Assembly: GCF_041902385.1 (NCBI RefSeq)
Contig: NZ_CP169244.1
Coordinates: 1,426,001 to 1,490,000 of the forward strand
Length of the DNA stretch: 64,000 nucleotides
Direction of reading: 5' to 3'
Origin: Arcticibacter sp041902385
Lineage (GTDB): Bacteria; Bacteroidota; Bacteroidia; Sphingobacteriales; Sphingobacteriaceae
Position 1 is the stretch's first letter; every line of letters begins with the position of its first letter. The notes under the pieces are model-generated. The model worked only from the letters and a program-made list of their open reading frames with translations. It ran no database searches and had not been told where the DNA came from. A program made the position numbers and the translations under genes. This document shows, in pieces, positions 18,001 to 26,618 of this stretch.

Positions 18001-20619
18001 ATGAAAATTGAAAGTATCCAGGTTCTGAGAGGCCCCAATATATGGTCGATCAGGCGAGAGAAACTCATACAGATGCGGCTCGATCTGGAGGAGTTAGAAT
18101 ATAAGCCGAGCAATGAAATACCCGGTTTTAAGGAGCGTTTGGAAAAGCTGTTGCCTTCTATGTACACCCACCGGTGCTCCAAAGGCCACGAGGGCGGCTT
18201 TTTTGAACGAGTAGAAGAGGGCACCTGGATGGGGCATATCATTGAACACATTGCACTCGAAATTCAGACCCTTGCCGGAATGGAAGTGGGCTTTGGGCGT
18301 ACCAGGAGCACAAAAACCGAAGGGGTATACAACGTAGTATTTGCTTACCTGGAAGAAAGCGTAGGGATCTACGCAGCAAAGGCGGCGGTGGGGATTGCGG
18401 AGGACCTTATTGAAGGGAAAGAATACGACCTGACGGAGGACCTGGCCAGGATGAGAGAAATGAGGGACAATGAACGTATCGGCCCCAGTACCGGGTCTAT
18501 CGTGGATGAAGCGGTGCGCCGCGACATTCCCTATATCCGGCTTAACTCGGGCTCCTTTGTGCAGCTGGGCTACGGTAAAAACCAGGTGCGGTTCAGGGCG
18601 ACGCTCACCGACAATACGAGCAGTATCGCCGTTGATATCGCGGGTGATAAAGAAGAGACAAAAAGGATCTTGAAGGAACAGGCTATCCCTGTAGCAGAAG
18701 GTTTGACGATATCCGGGGAGTCACAGCTGGAAGACGCTGTACGCAAGATCGGGTTTCCCCTCGTATTTAAACCACTCAACGGCAATCATGGAAAAGGGGC
18801 TTCCATTAACGTGAGAAGCCTTGAAGACGCGCGGGAAGCCCTGCACCACGCGCAGAAATACTCCCAGAGAGTGATTGTTGAACGGTTCATTACCGGCTTC
18901 GATTTCCGCATCCTGGTGATCAATAACAAAATGGTTGCTGCTGCTCGTCGTACCCCTGCTAACGTAGTGGGAGACGGCAGGCATAATGTCGCTGAATTGA
19001 TTGAGATAGAAAACCGCGATCCGCGGCGAGGGTATGGTCATGAAAACGTGCTTACCGAGATCTCTGTAGACCGCGACACCCACGAAACACTTAAAAAGGC
19101 GGGTTATAGCTTAGAATCGGTTCCCCCTGCCGGTGAGACTGTCTTTCTCAAATCCACCGCCAATCTTAGCACCGGGGGGACGTCTGTGGATGTAACGGAC
19201 ATGGTCCATCCGCATAACGTATTCGTGTGCGAACGCATTGCCCGGGTAGTGGGACTCGACATTTGCGGCATTGACATCATGGCCGAAAATCTGTCGCAGC
19301 CCCTTAATGAAACCGGAGGTGTTGTTCTGGAAGTGAACGCTGCACCAGGTTTTCGTATGCACCTGGCTCCAAGTGAAGGCCAACCGCGAAACGTAGCCGG
19401 CCCCGTGCTCGACATGCTGTACCCTCCGGGAAAATCAGCAAGAATTCCGATCATCGCCGTTACCGGAACAAATGGCAAAACCACCACTACGCGTCTAATT
19501 GCACATATCATCAAGAACAATGGCTACCGGGTAGGATATACAACATCTGACGGGATCTACATACAAAATTCCCTTATGATAGAGGGCGACACAACAGGCC
19601 CTGCCAGTGCTGCTTTTGTTTTAAAAGATCCGACAGTAGAATTTGCGGTGCTTGAAACTGCGCGCGGAGGGATCCTGCGTGCCGGCCTCGGCTTCAGCCG
19701 CTGCGATATCGGCATCCTGACCAATATTCAGGAGGATCATCTCGGTATATCTGATATTCACACTCTTGATGACCTTACCCGGGTCAAACGGGTGCTCATA
19801 GAAGCGGTCAAACAAGATGGATGGGCGGTACTTAATGCCGACAATGAATACTGCGCCGCAATTGGAAGGGAAACAACACACTGTAATGTTGCCTATTTCA
19901 GCATATCCGAACATAACCCCGTGGTAGAAGAGCATTGCGGCCGCGGTGGAGTGGCAGCATTTAACGACGAAGGCTTTTTGACGGTCAAAAAGGGAACCTG
20001 GAAGATCCGGCTGGCCAAGATCAGCCACATCCCGATCACTTTTAACGGCACCGTTACCTTCATGATCCAGAACGCGATGGCCGCCAGTCTCGCCGCATTT
20101 CTCTGGGGCTTTAAAATTGAAGATATCCGTGCCTCTCTTGAAACTTTTGTGCCATCACCGGCTCACACTCCCGGACGAATGAATGTATTTGACTTTCGCG
20201 ATTACCGGATACTGGTCGACTATGCTCACAATCCGGATGGATTGAAGGGGCTTCGGGAGTTTATCGACCACAGCGACGCTACTTTCCGCACGGGGGTAAT
20301 TGCGGGCACAGGCGACCGGCGGGACGATGACATCCGCGAGATAGGCCGTCTTGCTGCCTCAATGTTTGACGAAATTATAATCTGTCAGGAAAAACACCTT
20401 CGCGGGCGCGACTACAATGAGCTTGTAGGGCTCTTGCAGGAGGGAGTAAAGGAGATCAAGCCCGGGCTGCCCTGCACGATCATTGGCGAAAGCAAAACCG
20501 CCTGGGAGCACATTATTAGCAAGGTTAAACCCGGCGAGTTAATCACTATCATAAGCGACGCTATTAACAATGCTTATGAAACGGTAAAACGGCATCAGGA
20601 TTCGGTGGCCGTCCATTGA
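18001..20619 (+). CDS. cphA: Cyanophycin synthetase
   Basis: 872 residues, the usual CphA length. An N-terminal domain (1 to about 160, starting MKIESIQVLRGPNIW) is followed by an ATP-grasp domain (about 215-480, with PLVFKPLNGNHGKGASINV and EVNAAPGFRMHL) and a Mur-ligase-like domain. The latter has the P-loop AVTGTNGKTTTT at 486-497 (K493), ILTNIQEDHLG and VDYAHNPDG. The ATP-grasp domain adds Asp to the backbone and the Mur domain adds Arg. Both ATP sites look intact, so this is a CphA1-type enzyme and not the dipeptide-using CphA2. A strong terminator follows. Confidence 0.96.
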   Translation: MKIESIQVLRGPNIWSIRREKLIQMRLDLEELEYKPSNEIPGFKERLEKLLPSMYTHRCSKGHEGGFFERVEEGTWMGHIIEHIALEIQTLAGMEVGFGRTRSTKTEGVYNVVFAYLEESVGIYAAKAAVGIAEDLIEGKEYDLTEDLARMREMRDNERIGPSTGSIVDEAVRRDIPYIRLNSGSFVQLGYGKNQVRFRATLTDNTSSIAVDIAGDKEETKRILKEQAIPVAEGLTISGESQLEDAVRKIGFPLVFKPLNGNHGKGASINVRSLEDAREALHHAQKYSQRVIVERFITGFDFRILVINNKMVAAARRTPANVVGDGRHNVAELIEIENRDPRRGYGHENVLTEISVDRDTHETLKKAGYSLESVPPAGETVFLKSTANLSTGGTSVDVTDMVHPHNVFVCERIARVVGLDICGIDIMAENLSQPLNETGGVVLEVNAAPGFRMHLAPSEGQPRNVAGPVLDMLYPPGKSARIPIIAVTGTNGKTTTTRLIAHIIKNNGYRVGYTTSDGIYIQNSLMIEGDTTGPASAAFVLKDPTVEFAVLETARGGILRAGLGFSRCDIGILTNIQEDHLGISDIHTLDDLTRVKRVLIEAVKQDGWAVLNADNEYCAAIGRETTHCNVAYFSISEHNPVVEEHCGRGGVAAFNDEGFLTVKKGTWKIRLAKISHIPITFNGTVTFMIQNAMAASLAAFLWGFKIEDIRASLETFVPSPAHTPGRMNVFDFRDYRILVDYAHNPDGLKGLREFIDHSDATFRTGVIAGTGDRRDDDIREIGRLAASMFDEIIICQEKHLRGRDYNELVGLLQEGVKEIKPGLPCTIIGESKTAWEHIISKVKPGELITIISDAINNAYETVKRHQDSVAVH

Positions 20620-20713
20620 AGTTTTTTAAGTTCAGTAAAACATTTGACAAGCGGCGGCGTTTATTATTCAGAACCAATTGATATTTGGTTTAATTGTGAT
20701 AAGGTTTAGGTTG

Positions 20714-20747
20714 AAGCGTCACGCACCATGCGTGACGCTTTATTTTT
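20714..20747 (+). terminator. Terminator after cphA (probably bidirectional)
   Basis: 11-bp perfect stem AAGCGTCACGC/GCGTGACGCTT (20714-20724, 20730-20740), loop ACCAT, followed by TATTTTTTT on the plus strand. It may also serve the convergent small gene. Confidence 0.88.
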
Positions 20748-20930
20748 TTAATGATGCCTTCCTTTAACCAGCACGTTCAAATAGAACCCTGCTGAAAGGA
20801 GCCCGAGGATTGCGCCTAGCACCGCCCACAATATTGAGCCTGTCACCACTAATGCAGTCAGCACTCCGCAAATCGCAGCCAGAATAAAGTAGAGTCCTTC
20901 AGGCTGTTTGTCTTTATTAAACTGTTCCAT
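20748..20930 (-). CDS. Small two-helix membrane protein, function unknown
   Basis: 60 residues: polar MEQFNKDKQPEG, then two hydrophobic segments (about 13-32 and 34-52) rich in Ala/Gly/Leu/Val and a basic end GRHH. A plausible minus-strand -7 element, TATTTTTG (complement of 20946-20953), lies 16 nt upstream, supporting expression. No family recognised. Confidence 0.6.
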   Translation of the reverse strand: MEQFNKDKQPEGLYFILAAICGVLTALVVTGSILWAVLGAILGLLSAGFYLNVLVKGRHH

Positions 20931-21007
20931 TTTTCAAAAATTTATCAAAAATACGCCAATAATCATTAAAACGTCATTTGCCAGCTATTGTTAGAAAAAT
21001 AAAGGAA

Positions 21008-21032
21008 TTAATCAATCGATTGATTAACTTTG
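21008..21032 (+). promoter_or_regulatory. Operator palindrome overlapping the -7 element of the efflux operon
   Basis: A perfect 20-bp palindrome (21008-21027, half-site TTAATCAATC) overlaps TAACTTTG at 21025-21032, a full match to the -7 element. It ends 12 nt before the regulator's ATG. This is the expected layout for a TetR-family repressor that blocks its own operon. No TTG was found 19-20 nt upstream. Confidence 0.75.
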
Positions 21033-21039
21033 TACCCCG

Positions 21040-21654
21040 ATGAAAGAAGACAGAAAAGAAAGCATACTAGAAACAGCGGAGAGGCTTTTTTCTGAAAACG
21101 GCTATGACGGCACATCCACGCGCGCCATCGCAAGCGAGGCGGGGGTTAACATGGCGATGCTCAACTACTATTTCGGCTCGAAGGAAGGTCTTTATAAGGC
21201 GGTGTTCGAACGGAAGTTCAAGGGCTTTCACCAAACCCTTACGATGTTGAATGAAGAGAACATTTCTTCCTGGGACAAACTGAAAAAGTATGTGGAGTTA
21301 TATGTTGACCGTGTCAGCGCGCAAAGCTGCTTTCAAAGGCTGATGCAACATGAGCTCTCGCTGCAACAGCGGTCGGGCATGGAAAGCTTTATTGTTGCCT
21401 ATATGCTCCAAAACATAAACGAGATCCGCAGGATCCTGAAAGACGGCATTGAAAACGGCAGCTTCAGAGATGTGGACATCGATCTTACTATTTCGACCCT
21501 TTTTGGAACGAAATACTACCTTATCAATCTGCCAAGCCTTGCTTCTGTCATGCTGGGAAAAGACCTCACAGACCCCGAAGTGTTAAACAGCGACATAAAG
21601 CCAAGACTAAAGAAGCATCTGTACGGGTTACTGGAATCTTATTTGAAGAAATAA
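21040..21654 (+). CDS. TetR/AcrR family transcriptional regulator
   Basis: 204 residues. The N-terminal helix-turn-helix is typical: ETAERLFSENGYDGTSTRAIASEAGVNMAMLNYYFGSKEGLYKAVF (residues about 11-56, split here only for description). The remainder is the ligand-binding helical domain. It is the first gene of the TolC-EmrA-EmrB operon and has a perfect palindrome over its promoter, so it is probably an autorepressor that releases the operon when a toxic compound is bound. The predicted transcript start is only a few bases from the ATG, so the mRNA may be almost leaderless. Confidence 0.92.
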   Translation: MKEDRKESILETAERLFSENGYDGTSTRAIASEAGVNMAMLNYYFGSKEGLYKAVFERKFKGFHQTLTMLNEENISSWDKLKKYVELYVDRVSAQSCFQRLMQHELSLQQRSGMESFIVAYMLQNINEIRRILKDGIENGSFRDVDIDLTISTLFGTKYYLINLPSLASVMLGKDLTDPEVLNSDIKPRLKKHLYGLLESYLKK

Positions 21655-21719
21655 CAAAACTGCGCGGTCCGATGGGGCCGGTTTTATCAAGTTGAATCAT
21701 GGACCACATATATATAAAA

Positions 21720-23063
21720 ATGAAGAGGCTTGTCTTTAAGCCGACAAGCAGAGGATTGCAAAGGGCACTCCTGACATTATTAACACTGGGCACTCTTGAG
21801 GTCTCTGCCCAGACAGCCCGAACTATTTCGGTAGAAGAGGCGGTAAACCTGGGCATACAAAACAGCAAGTACCTCAAACTATCTCAGGCCAAAATAGAAG
21901 AGGCTGTGAGCCGGTTCAATCAGGCAAAAGACGAGGCGCTCCCCAAAGCGAGCGCGAGCTATGCATACAGCCACGCGACGTTTCTAAGCGACAAATTTGA
22001 AATGCCCGGAGGGAATGAACCGCTGAACCTTCCTTCAAAAGCTGACGCGTTCATCGGAACCCTCTCTCTGCAGGAGGTTATATTTGCAGGTAACAAGCTG
22101 AAATACGCACGTGAATCAACTGATCTCTTAACCAGGATAGCCCGGCTTGACGCGGATAAACAGCAGGAGGAGATCGCTTATGACATCATTAACGCATGCT
22201 ATAACCTCTACAAGGTTCAGCAGAGCCGAAAGGTTGTAGAACAAAACCTGCAGGCAGTAGAGCAGCAGCTGAAACAGGCCCAGCAGTTCTTTAGCCAGGG
22301 GCTCGTCACCAAAAACGACGTGTTGAGGTTCCAGCTTCAAAAAAACAACATCCAGCTTACGGGGGTAGACCTGGAAACAAACGGACGGATTGTCAACTAC
22401 AATCTCGACATCCTTCTGGGCTTGCCCGAAACCACCCAGCTTCAGATCAGAGAGTTCGGACTTCCGAATGCACAGCCCGCTATTCTCGGCAGCCTGATTG
22501 ACACCGCTCTTAGTAACAGAGAGGAAATAAAGCAGGCAGAACTGAGAACCCGGCTGGCCGAAACCACTATTAAATCGACCAAAGCTGATCTTCTTCCAAC
22601 GCTTGCCGCTACGGGATCTATGTACTACATCAATCCCACCAGCAAGCTCGTCCCCAAAGCCAACACCTTCCTGGCTCCCGTCTCCGTTGGGGCAGCTTTA
22701 TCCTGGAACATTGACCGCCTTTGGACAAACAAGAACAAGGTGTCTGAAGCACAGGTCCAGAAAAGAGAGGCTGAGACATCAAGAGACATTAACGTCGACA
22801 ACATCAAAACGGAAGTGAATCAAGACTTCCAGAACTTCAACCGCTCAGTAGAAAGAATCAAGATCCTGGAGAACTCGATTCAGCAAGCCGAAGAAAACGA
22901 TCGCATTCTGGAATCAAAATACCGGAATAATATCGCTTCAGTCACCGACAGAATAGATGCCCAAACACAGCTATTCCAGTCACAGATCAACCTTGAACTT
23001 GCCCGGGCAGACGCAGGGCTTGCATGGTACACTTTATTAAAAGCAACAGGAAAAATCAAATAA
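21720..23063 (+). CDS. TolC-family outer membrane efflux protein
   Basis: About 447 residues, with an N-terminal signal peptide ending near EVSAQ. It has the duplicated outer membrane efflux protein layout: long helices (VNLGIQNSKYLKLSQAKIEE; NNLEL-like repeats around NREEIKQAELRTRLAETTIK) separated by beta strands. It would form the outer-membrane exit duct for the EmrAB-type pump encoded next. The frame is open to 21699; Met at 21720 (MKRLVFKP) gives a better signal peptide. It is 45-65 bp after the regulator and 19 bp before the adaptor gene. Confidence 0.92.
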   Translation: MKRLVFKPTSRGLQRALLTLLTLGTLEVSAQTARTISVEEAVNLGIQNSKYLKLSQAKIEEAVSRFNQAKDEALPKASASYAYSHATFLSDKFEMPGGNEPLNLPSKADAFIGTLSLQEVIFAGNKLKYARESTDLLTRIARLDADKQQEEIAYDIINACYNLYKVQQSRKVVEQNLQAVEQQLKQAQQFFSQGLVTKNDVLRFQLQKNNIQLTGVDLETNGRIVNYNLDILLGLPETTQLQIREFGLPNAQPAILGSLIDTALSNREEIKQAELRTRLAETTIKSTKADLLPTLAATGSMYYINPTSKLVPKANTFLAPVSVGAALSWNIDRLWTNKNKVSEAQVQKREAETSRDINVDNIKTEVNQDFQNFNRSVERIKILENSIQQAEENDRILESKYRNNIASVTDRIDAQTQLFQSQINLELARADAGLAWYTLLKATGKIK

Positions 23064-23082
23064 CAATAACGCATATAAGATA

Positions 23083-24126
23083 ATGGAACACAATCAAAAG
23101 AAAAAGAAGTCTAACAAGGTCATTCCTATTATACTTGGAGCGATCATCATCATAGGGGGTATTTTTGGTGTGAGAGAGTACCTTTATTACCAGAATCACG
23201 TGGATACTGACGACGCCCAGATTGATGGCGATATCAGTCCTGTAGTAGCCCGTGTAGGAGGATACGTTGATTCGATCTTTTTTGAAGACAACCAGCACGT
23301 AAATGCTGGTCAGGTCCTTGTGAAGCTCGACGAGCGGGATTACCGGCTGAAGCTTGAACAGGCACTTGCCGCCCAGCGCGGTGCTCAGGCGAGCATTGGT
23401 GTGTCACGTGCCCAGATCGGCACTACTGCGGCCAGCTCTTCTACTGCCCGCTCAAATGCAGAAGCGGCCCGCGTGAAATTATGGAGAGCCAACCAGGATT
23501 ACACCCGGTATGCAAACCTGATCAAGGAAGGCGCCATTACCCAACAGCAGTTCGATCAGGCTAAGGCCGAAAGGGACGCCGCTCAGGCAGCCTATCAGGC
23601 GGCTCTGGACCAATACCGCTCCGCTGAAGGACAGGTAGGAACCACCAGATCACAGCTTCAGGTAACGAATACAGGCGTCGATCAGCGCCAGGCAGATGTG
23701 GACTTTGCTAAGCTTCAGCTCTCCTACACTCAGATCGTAGCTCCCGCCTCCGGTATTGTATCGAAGAAAAGCATCCAAAAGGGCCAGCTGGTTCAGCCTG
23801 GTCAGACCTTGTTCTCCGTTGTAAATGATAATAGCTTGTACATCACGGCTAACTTTAAGGAAACCCAGCTTGAGGATTTAAAGTCGGGACAAAAGGTGAA
23901 CGTTGAAGTAGACGCTTTTCCGGATGAGAAGGTTGAAGGACAGGTATACAACTTCTCGCCCGCTACAGGAGCCAAGTTCTCTCTGCTTCCCCCGGATAAC
24001 GCTACCGGAAACTTTGTGAAGGTAGTACAGAGAGTGCCGGTCAAGATCAAAATCAACGCAAATAAAGAAACTATGCAGAGACTTCGCCCGGGAATGAGTG
24101 TGAAGGTTTCTGTGATCACGAAATAA
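23083..24126 (+). CDS. HlyD/EmrA-type periplasmic adaptor of a drug efflux pump
   Basis: 347 residues. One N-terminal membrane helix (about 13-30, VIPIILGAIIIIGGIFG) anchors it in the inner membrane. The biotinyl-lipoyl half motif (VDTDDAQIDGDISPVVARVGGYVDSIFF) follows, then a long coiled coil (about 90-200) and the second lipoyl half (APASGIVSKKSIQKGQLVQPGQTL). The DDAQ motif is characteristic of EmrA/VceA partners of DHA2 transporters. It links the EmrB-like transporter to the TolC-like duct. Confidence 0.93.
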   Translation: MEHNQKKKKSNKVIPIILGAIIIIGGIFGVREYLYYQNHVDTDDAQIDGDISPVVARVGGYVDSIFFEDNQHVNAGQVLVKLDERDYRLKLEQALAAQRGAQASIGVSRAQIGTTAASSSTARSNAEAARVKLWRANQDYTRYANLIKEGAITQQQFDQAKAERDAAQAAYQAALDQYRSAEGQVGTTRSQLQVTNTGVDQRQADVDFAKLQLSYTQIVAPASGIVSKKSIQKGQLVQPGQTLFSVVNDNSLYITANFKETQLEDLKSGQKVNVEVDAFPDEKVEGQVYNFSPATGAKFSLLPPDNATGNFVKVVQRVPVKIKINANKETMQRLRPGMSVKVSVITK

Positions 24127-24131
24127 GACTA

Positions 24132-25679
24132 ATGGCTGAAAAAGGATTAAAGAAGTGGGTAATTACCATTACGGTGATTACCGCCGCACTTCTGGAACTG
24201 ATAGACACAACAATTGTGAACGTGTCTATTCCGCAAATCCAGGGAAACCTGGGTGCCACATTGGAGGACGTTGCCTGGCTGTCAACCGGGTACGGCGTTG
24301 CAAACGTCATCATCCTTCCCATGTCGGGGTGGCTGGGAAACCGGTTCGGCAGGAAAAACTACTTTCTCACCTCAATCATCATCTTTACGCTCGCATCATT
24401 TCTTTGTGGTAACGCAACCGGCCTTGGCGAACTGGTTATATTCAGGATCCTTCAGGGTCTGGCGGGCGGGGGATTGATCTCTAACGCACAGGCCATCCTG
24501 CTTGAAACCTGGCCCCCCGAGGAAGTGGGTATCGCAACGGCGCTCTTTGGCTTAGGAGCCGTTGTAGGACCAACTGTAGGACCAACTATCGGAGGATATA
24601 TAACCGACCATTTCTCATGGCCCTGGATCTTTTATGTGAACATTCCCGTCGGTATCATTGCCGCTTACTGCACCTACGTCTTTGTGAGGCCTACTGAAAG
24701 GACCGGCAAGAACATGCCGGTGGACTGGTGGGGTATCCTCCTTCTCGCAATTGCAGTGGGTAGCTTGCAAACTGTACTTGAGAAAGGAGAAAGTGAGGAC
24801 TGGTTCGCTACAGGATATATTATTGTGCTTTCCATTGCAGCAGTACTGGGAACTCTATTATTTATCTGGCGGGAAATGACCACAGACCACCCCATCGTTA
24901 ATTTTAAGATCATGAGGCACCGCAGCTTTTCTATTGGTATGTTCACCTCTTTTATTCTTGGACTGGGGCTTTACGGTTCTATGTTTGTATTCCCGGTGTT
25001 CTGCCAGTCATTGCTCGGCTTTACCGCACAGCAGACAGGGGAAATCCTCTTTCCTGGAGGACTTGTGACCATTGCAATGATGCCCTTTGTGGGGATCATG
25101 CTGAAGAAAGGAGTTCCTGCTCAGTTTATGGCTACAGCCGGACTAATTCTCTTCTTTGTGTTCTCGCACATGCTGAGTGAATCATCACTCGCATCAGGGA
25201 CCGACGACTTCTTCTGGCCCTTAGTGATACGCGGGCTGGGCATGTCGCTTCTTTTCGTACCACTGACCACCCTGGCCATCCAGGACCTGCGCGGAAATGA
25301 GTTGGGCCAGGGTACAGGACTTAATAACATGATGCGTCAGCTCGGAGGCTCATTTGGTATCGCAGCCATCACAACCTTTATCCACGTGAGACAAAGTGAT
25401 CACAGAAGCGTGCTGATCGAAAACATCAACAATTACAATCCTGCTTATGTGAGCCGCTTTAACGCAATGGTTCATAACTTTATGGCAAAGGGCTATAACG
25501 AGCTGGACGCTCAGCACGTGGCGATGAAAGCAATAGAAGGGACCGTGGTCAAACAGACCATGCTGCTCACTTATACCGAAGCTTACTGGGCCGTAGGATT
25601 TGTGCTGCTTTGCTCCATCCCGCTGATCTACTTGCAGAAATTCAAGAAAAATGTTCAGATGCCGGCAGACGCACACTAA
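24132..25679 (+). CDS. DHA2-family MFS drug transporter (EmrB/QacA type)
   Basis: 515 residues with about 14 hydrophobic segments. The family motif ELIDTTIVNVSIPQIQGNLG lies in the first helix, followed by the loop 2-3 motif GNRFGRKNYF and helix 5 motif LGAVVGPTVGPTIGG. It exports lipophilic drugs or similar compounds using the proton gradient. It is 5 bp after the adaptor gene, so the TetR-TolC-EmrA-EmrB set is one operon. Actual substrates cannot be inferred. Confidence 0.94.
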   Translation: MAEKGLKKWVITITVITAALLELIDTTIVNVSIPQIQGNLGATLEDVAWLSTGYGVANVIILPMSGWLGNRFGRKNYFLTSIIIFTLASFLCGNATGLGELVIFRILQGLAGGGLISNAQAILLETWPPEEVGIATALFGLGAVVGPTVGPTIGGYITDHFSWPWIFYVNIPVGIIAAYCTYVFVRPTERTGKNMPVDWWGILLLAIAVGSLQTVLEKGESEDWFATGYIIVLSIAAVLGTLLFIWREMTTDHPIVNFKIMRHRSFSIGMFTSFILGLGLYGSMFVFPVFCQSLLGFTAQQTGEILFPGGLVTIAMMPFVGIMLKKGVPAQFMATAGLILFFVFSHMLSESSLASGTDDFFWPLVIRGLGMSLLFVPLTTLAIQDLRGNELGQGTGLNNMMRQLGGSFGIAAITTFIHVRQSDHRSVLIENINNYNPAYVSRFNAMVHNFMAKGYNELDAQHVAMKAIEGTVVKQTMLLTYTEAYWAVGFVLLCSIPLIYLQKFKKNVQMPADAH

Positions 25680-25697
25680 TGCCGGGCCTAAAGCAGG

Positions 25698-25735
25698 TAA
25701 AAAAAAACCGTCGTATGAGTGTATCATACGACGGT
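25698..25735 (-). terminator. Strong minus-strand terminator of the candidate RNA
   Basis: 12-bp perfect stem ACCGTCGTATGA/TCATACGACGGT (25707-25718, 25724-25735) with loop GTGTA. On the minus strand it runs straight into nine T. On the plus strand no T tract follows, so it is unlikely to terminate the emrB-like gene. Confidence 0.85.
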
Positions 25736-25832
25736 ATCCCAATTACAATTAAAAACCTTTGCCTCCATAGCTGCTATTACCATCCGATAATAAGCGCCGG
25801 GAACTAGCTTCAACTACGGGGCGGTTAACCTT
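25700..25832 (-). ncRNA. Candidate structured small RNA, identity unknown
   Basis: The minus strand of this gene-free stretch folds into a nested rod: GGTT-GGC pairings close at 25754-25763/25820-25826, CCGUAGUUG with CAGCUAUGG pairs 9 of 9 (25811-25819/25765-25773), and UUAUUAUC with GGUAAUAG pairs 8 of 8 around GGAU (25774-25793). Four of these pairs are G-U, which would be A-C mismatches on the plus strand, so the fold favours a minus transcript. A 12-bp terminator hairpin with a T9 tract follows. TACTTTAG (complement of 25837-25844) is a one-mismatch -7 element. It is not a tRNA, tmRNA, SRP RNA or RNase P RNA that I recognise; 6S-like RNA cannot be excluded. Confidence 0.5.
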
Positions 25833-25886
25833 ATAGCTAAAGTACAAAAGTTTTTTTAATCATAAATATTTTGATTTGCTTTTTTC

Positions 25887-25921
25887 AAATAGTGACGAGA
25901 ATTACTTTTCCGTCACTATTT
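25887..25921 (-). terminator. Hairpin directly after the AhpD-like gene
   Basis: 11-bp perfect stem AAATAGTGACG/CGTCACTATTT with a 13-nt loop, 6 nt past the stop at 25927. No T tract follows on the minus strand, so it may be a weak terminator or an mRNA 3'-end stabiliser. Confidence 0.5.
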
Positions 25922-25926
25922 TGATG

Positions 25927-26511
25927 CTAGTAGACGATTTTGCCTGTAGCTGTAACGAGAGAGGCTATCCGCACTGCGTCGAATATCCGTTCTTCACGCG
26001 TGCCCATCTTGATCAGCGAATCCTCGTGCGCGTTGACACACATTTCGCACCCATTCACCGCTGACACGGCCAGACTCATCAATTCAAAGAATTCTTTGCC
26101 GGTTACCGGCTTCATCATGATCTGCATTCTGATACGTGCCGGGATCTGGCCGTATTTCTCTTTCTGCGTGAAGTGACGGAAGCGATAAAAAATGTTGTTG
26201 GATGACAGAAGAGAAGCACAGGCTGCCGCTTCCGCAATCTCCTCGGCTGTCGCACCGTTCTCCTCCGCATAGCGTGTGTAGAAATCAGTCAGCGGCTTAT
26301 TAATGTTGTTGACCGCGATGCTAGTCCCTAACAAAGCGATTTCTTTCGCACTTAAATGCTCGGATGTAAGGGTACTGGTAAAGTTAACTTTCAGGTCCCT
26401 TAAGTAACGCGACTCGCCCTTCTCCAGCAAATTCAGGCTATCGTTACGGTAAGCGCCATCTACTCCAATACTTTCTAATAATTCTTTTATTACTTCGGTT
26501 GATTCACTCAT
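25927..26511 (-). CDS. AhpD-like alkylhydroperoxidase / carboxymuconolactone decarboxylase family protein
   Basis: 194 residues, all alpha. The redox pair is C155-E-M-C158 in VNGCEMCVNAHEDSL, the CxxC plus downstream His arrangement of AhpD, in which the cysteines reduce peroxides or recharge AhpC. It follows the peroxiredoxin gene on the same strand with 107 bp between them that contain two hairpins, so it could be transcribed partly by read-through. In this pair it probably acts as the reductant or second peroxidase of the AhpC-like enzyme. Confidence 0.92.
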   Translation of the reverse strand: MSESTEVIKELLESIGVDGAYRNDSLNLLEKGESRYLRDLKVNFTSTLTSEHLSAKEIALLGTSIAVNNINKPLTDFYTRYAEENGATAEEIAEAAACASLLSSNNIFYRFRHFTQKEKYGQIPARIRMQIMMKPVTGKEFFELMSLAVSAVNGCEMCVNAHEDSLIKMGTREERIFDAVRIASLVTATGKIVY

Positions 26512-26535
26512 GATATATTGATAAAATGGTTAAAA

Positions 26536-26558
26536 AAATCCCCTTCAGAAGGGGATTT
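26536..26558 (-). terminator. Terminator between peroxiredoxin and AhpD-like genes
   Basis: 10-bp perfect stem AAATCCCCTT/AAGGGGATTT with a 3-nt loop. On the minus strand it runs into a T tract. A second hairpin, TGTGAACAGAG/CTCTGTTCACA (26563-26573, 26589-26599), precedes it, so termination may be partial and set the ratio of the two proteins. Confidence 0.75.
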
Positions 26559-26618
26559 CAGTTGTGAACAGAGCCATCGTCTTTCTGACTCTGTTCACAC
26601 TGACTACTAGCTTATCTC

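Noticed and set aside
20620..20747. Possible small gene between cphA and the small membrane protein
   Set aside because: No frame with a start of useful length; only the terminator is clear.
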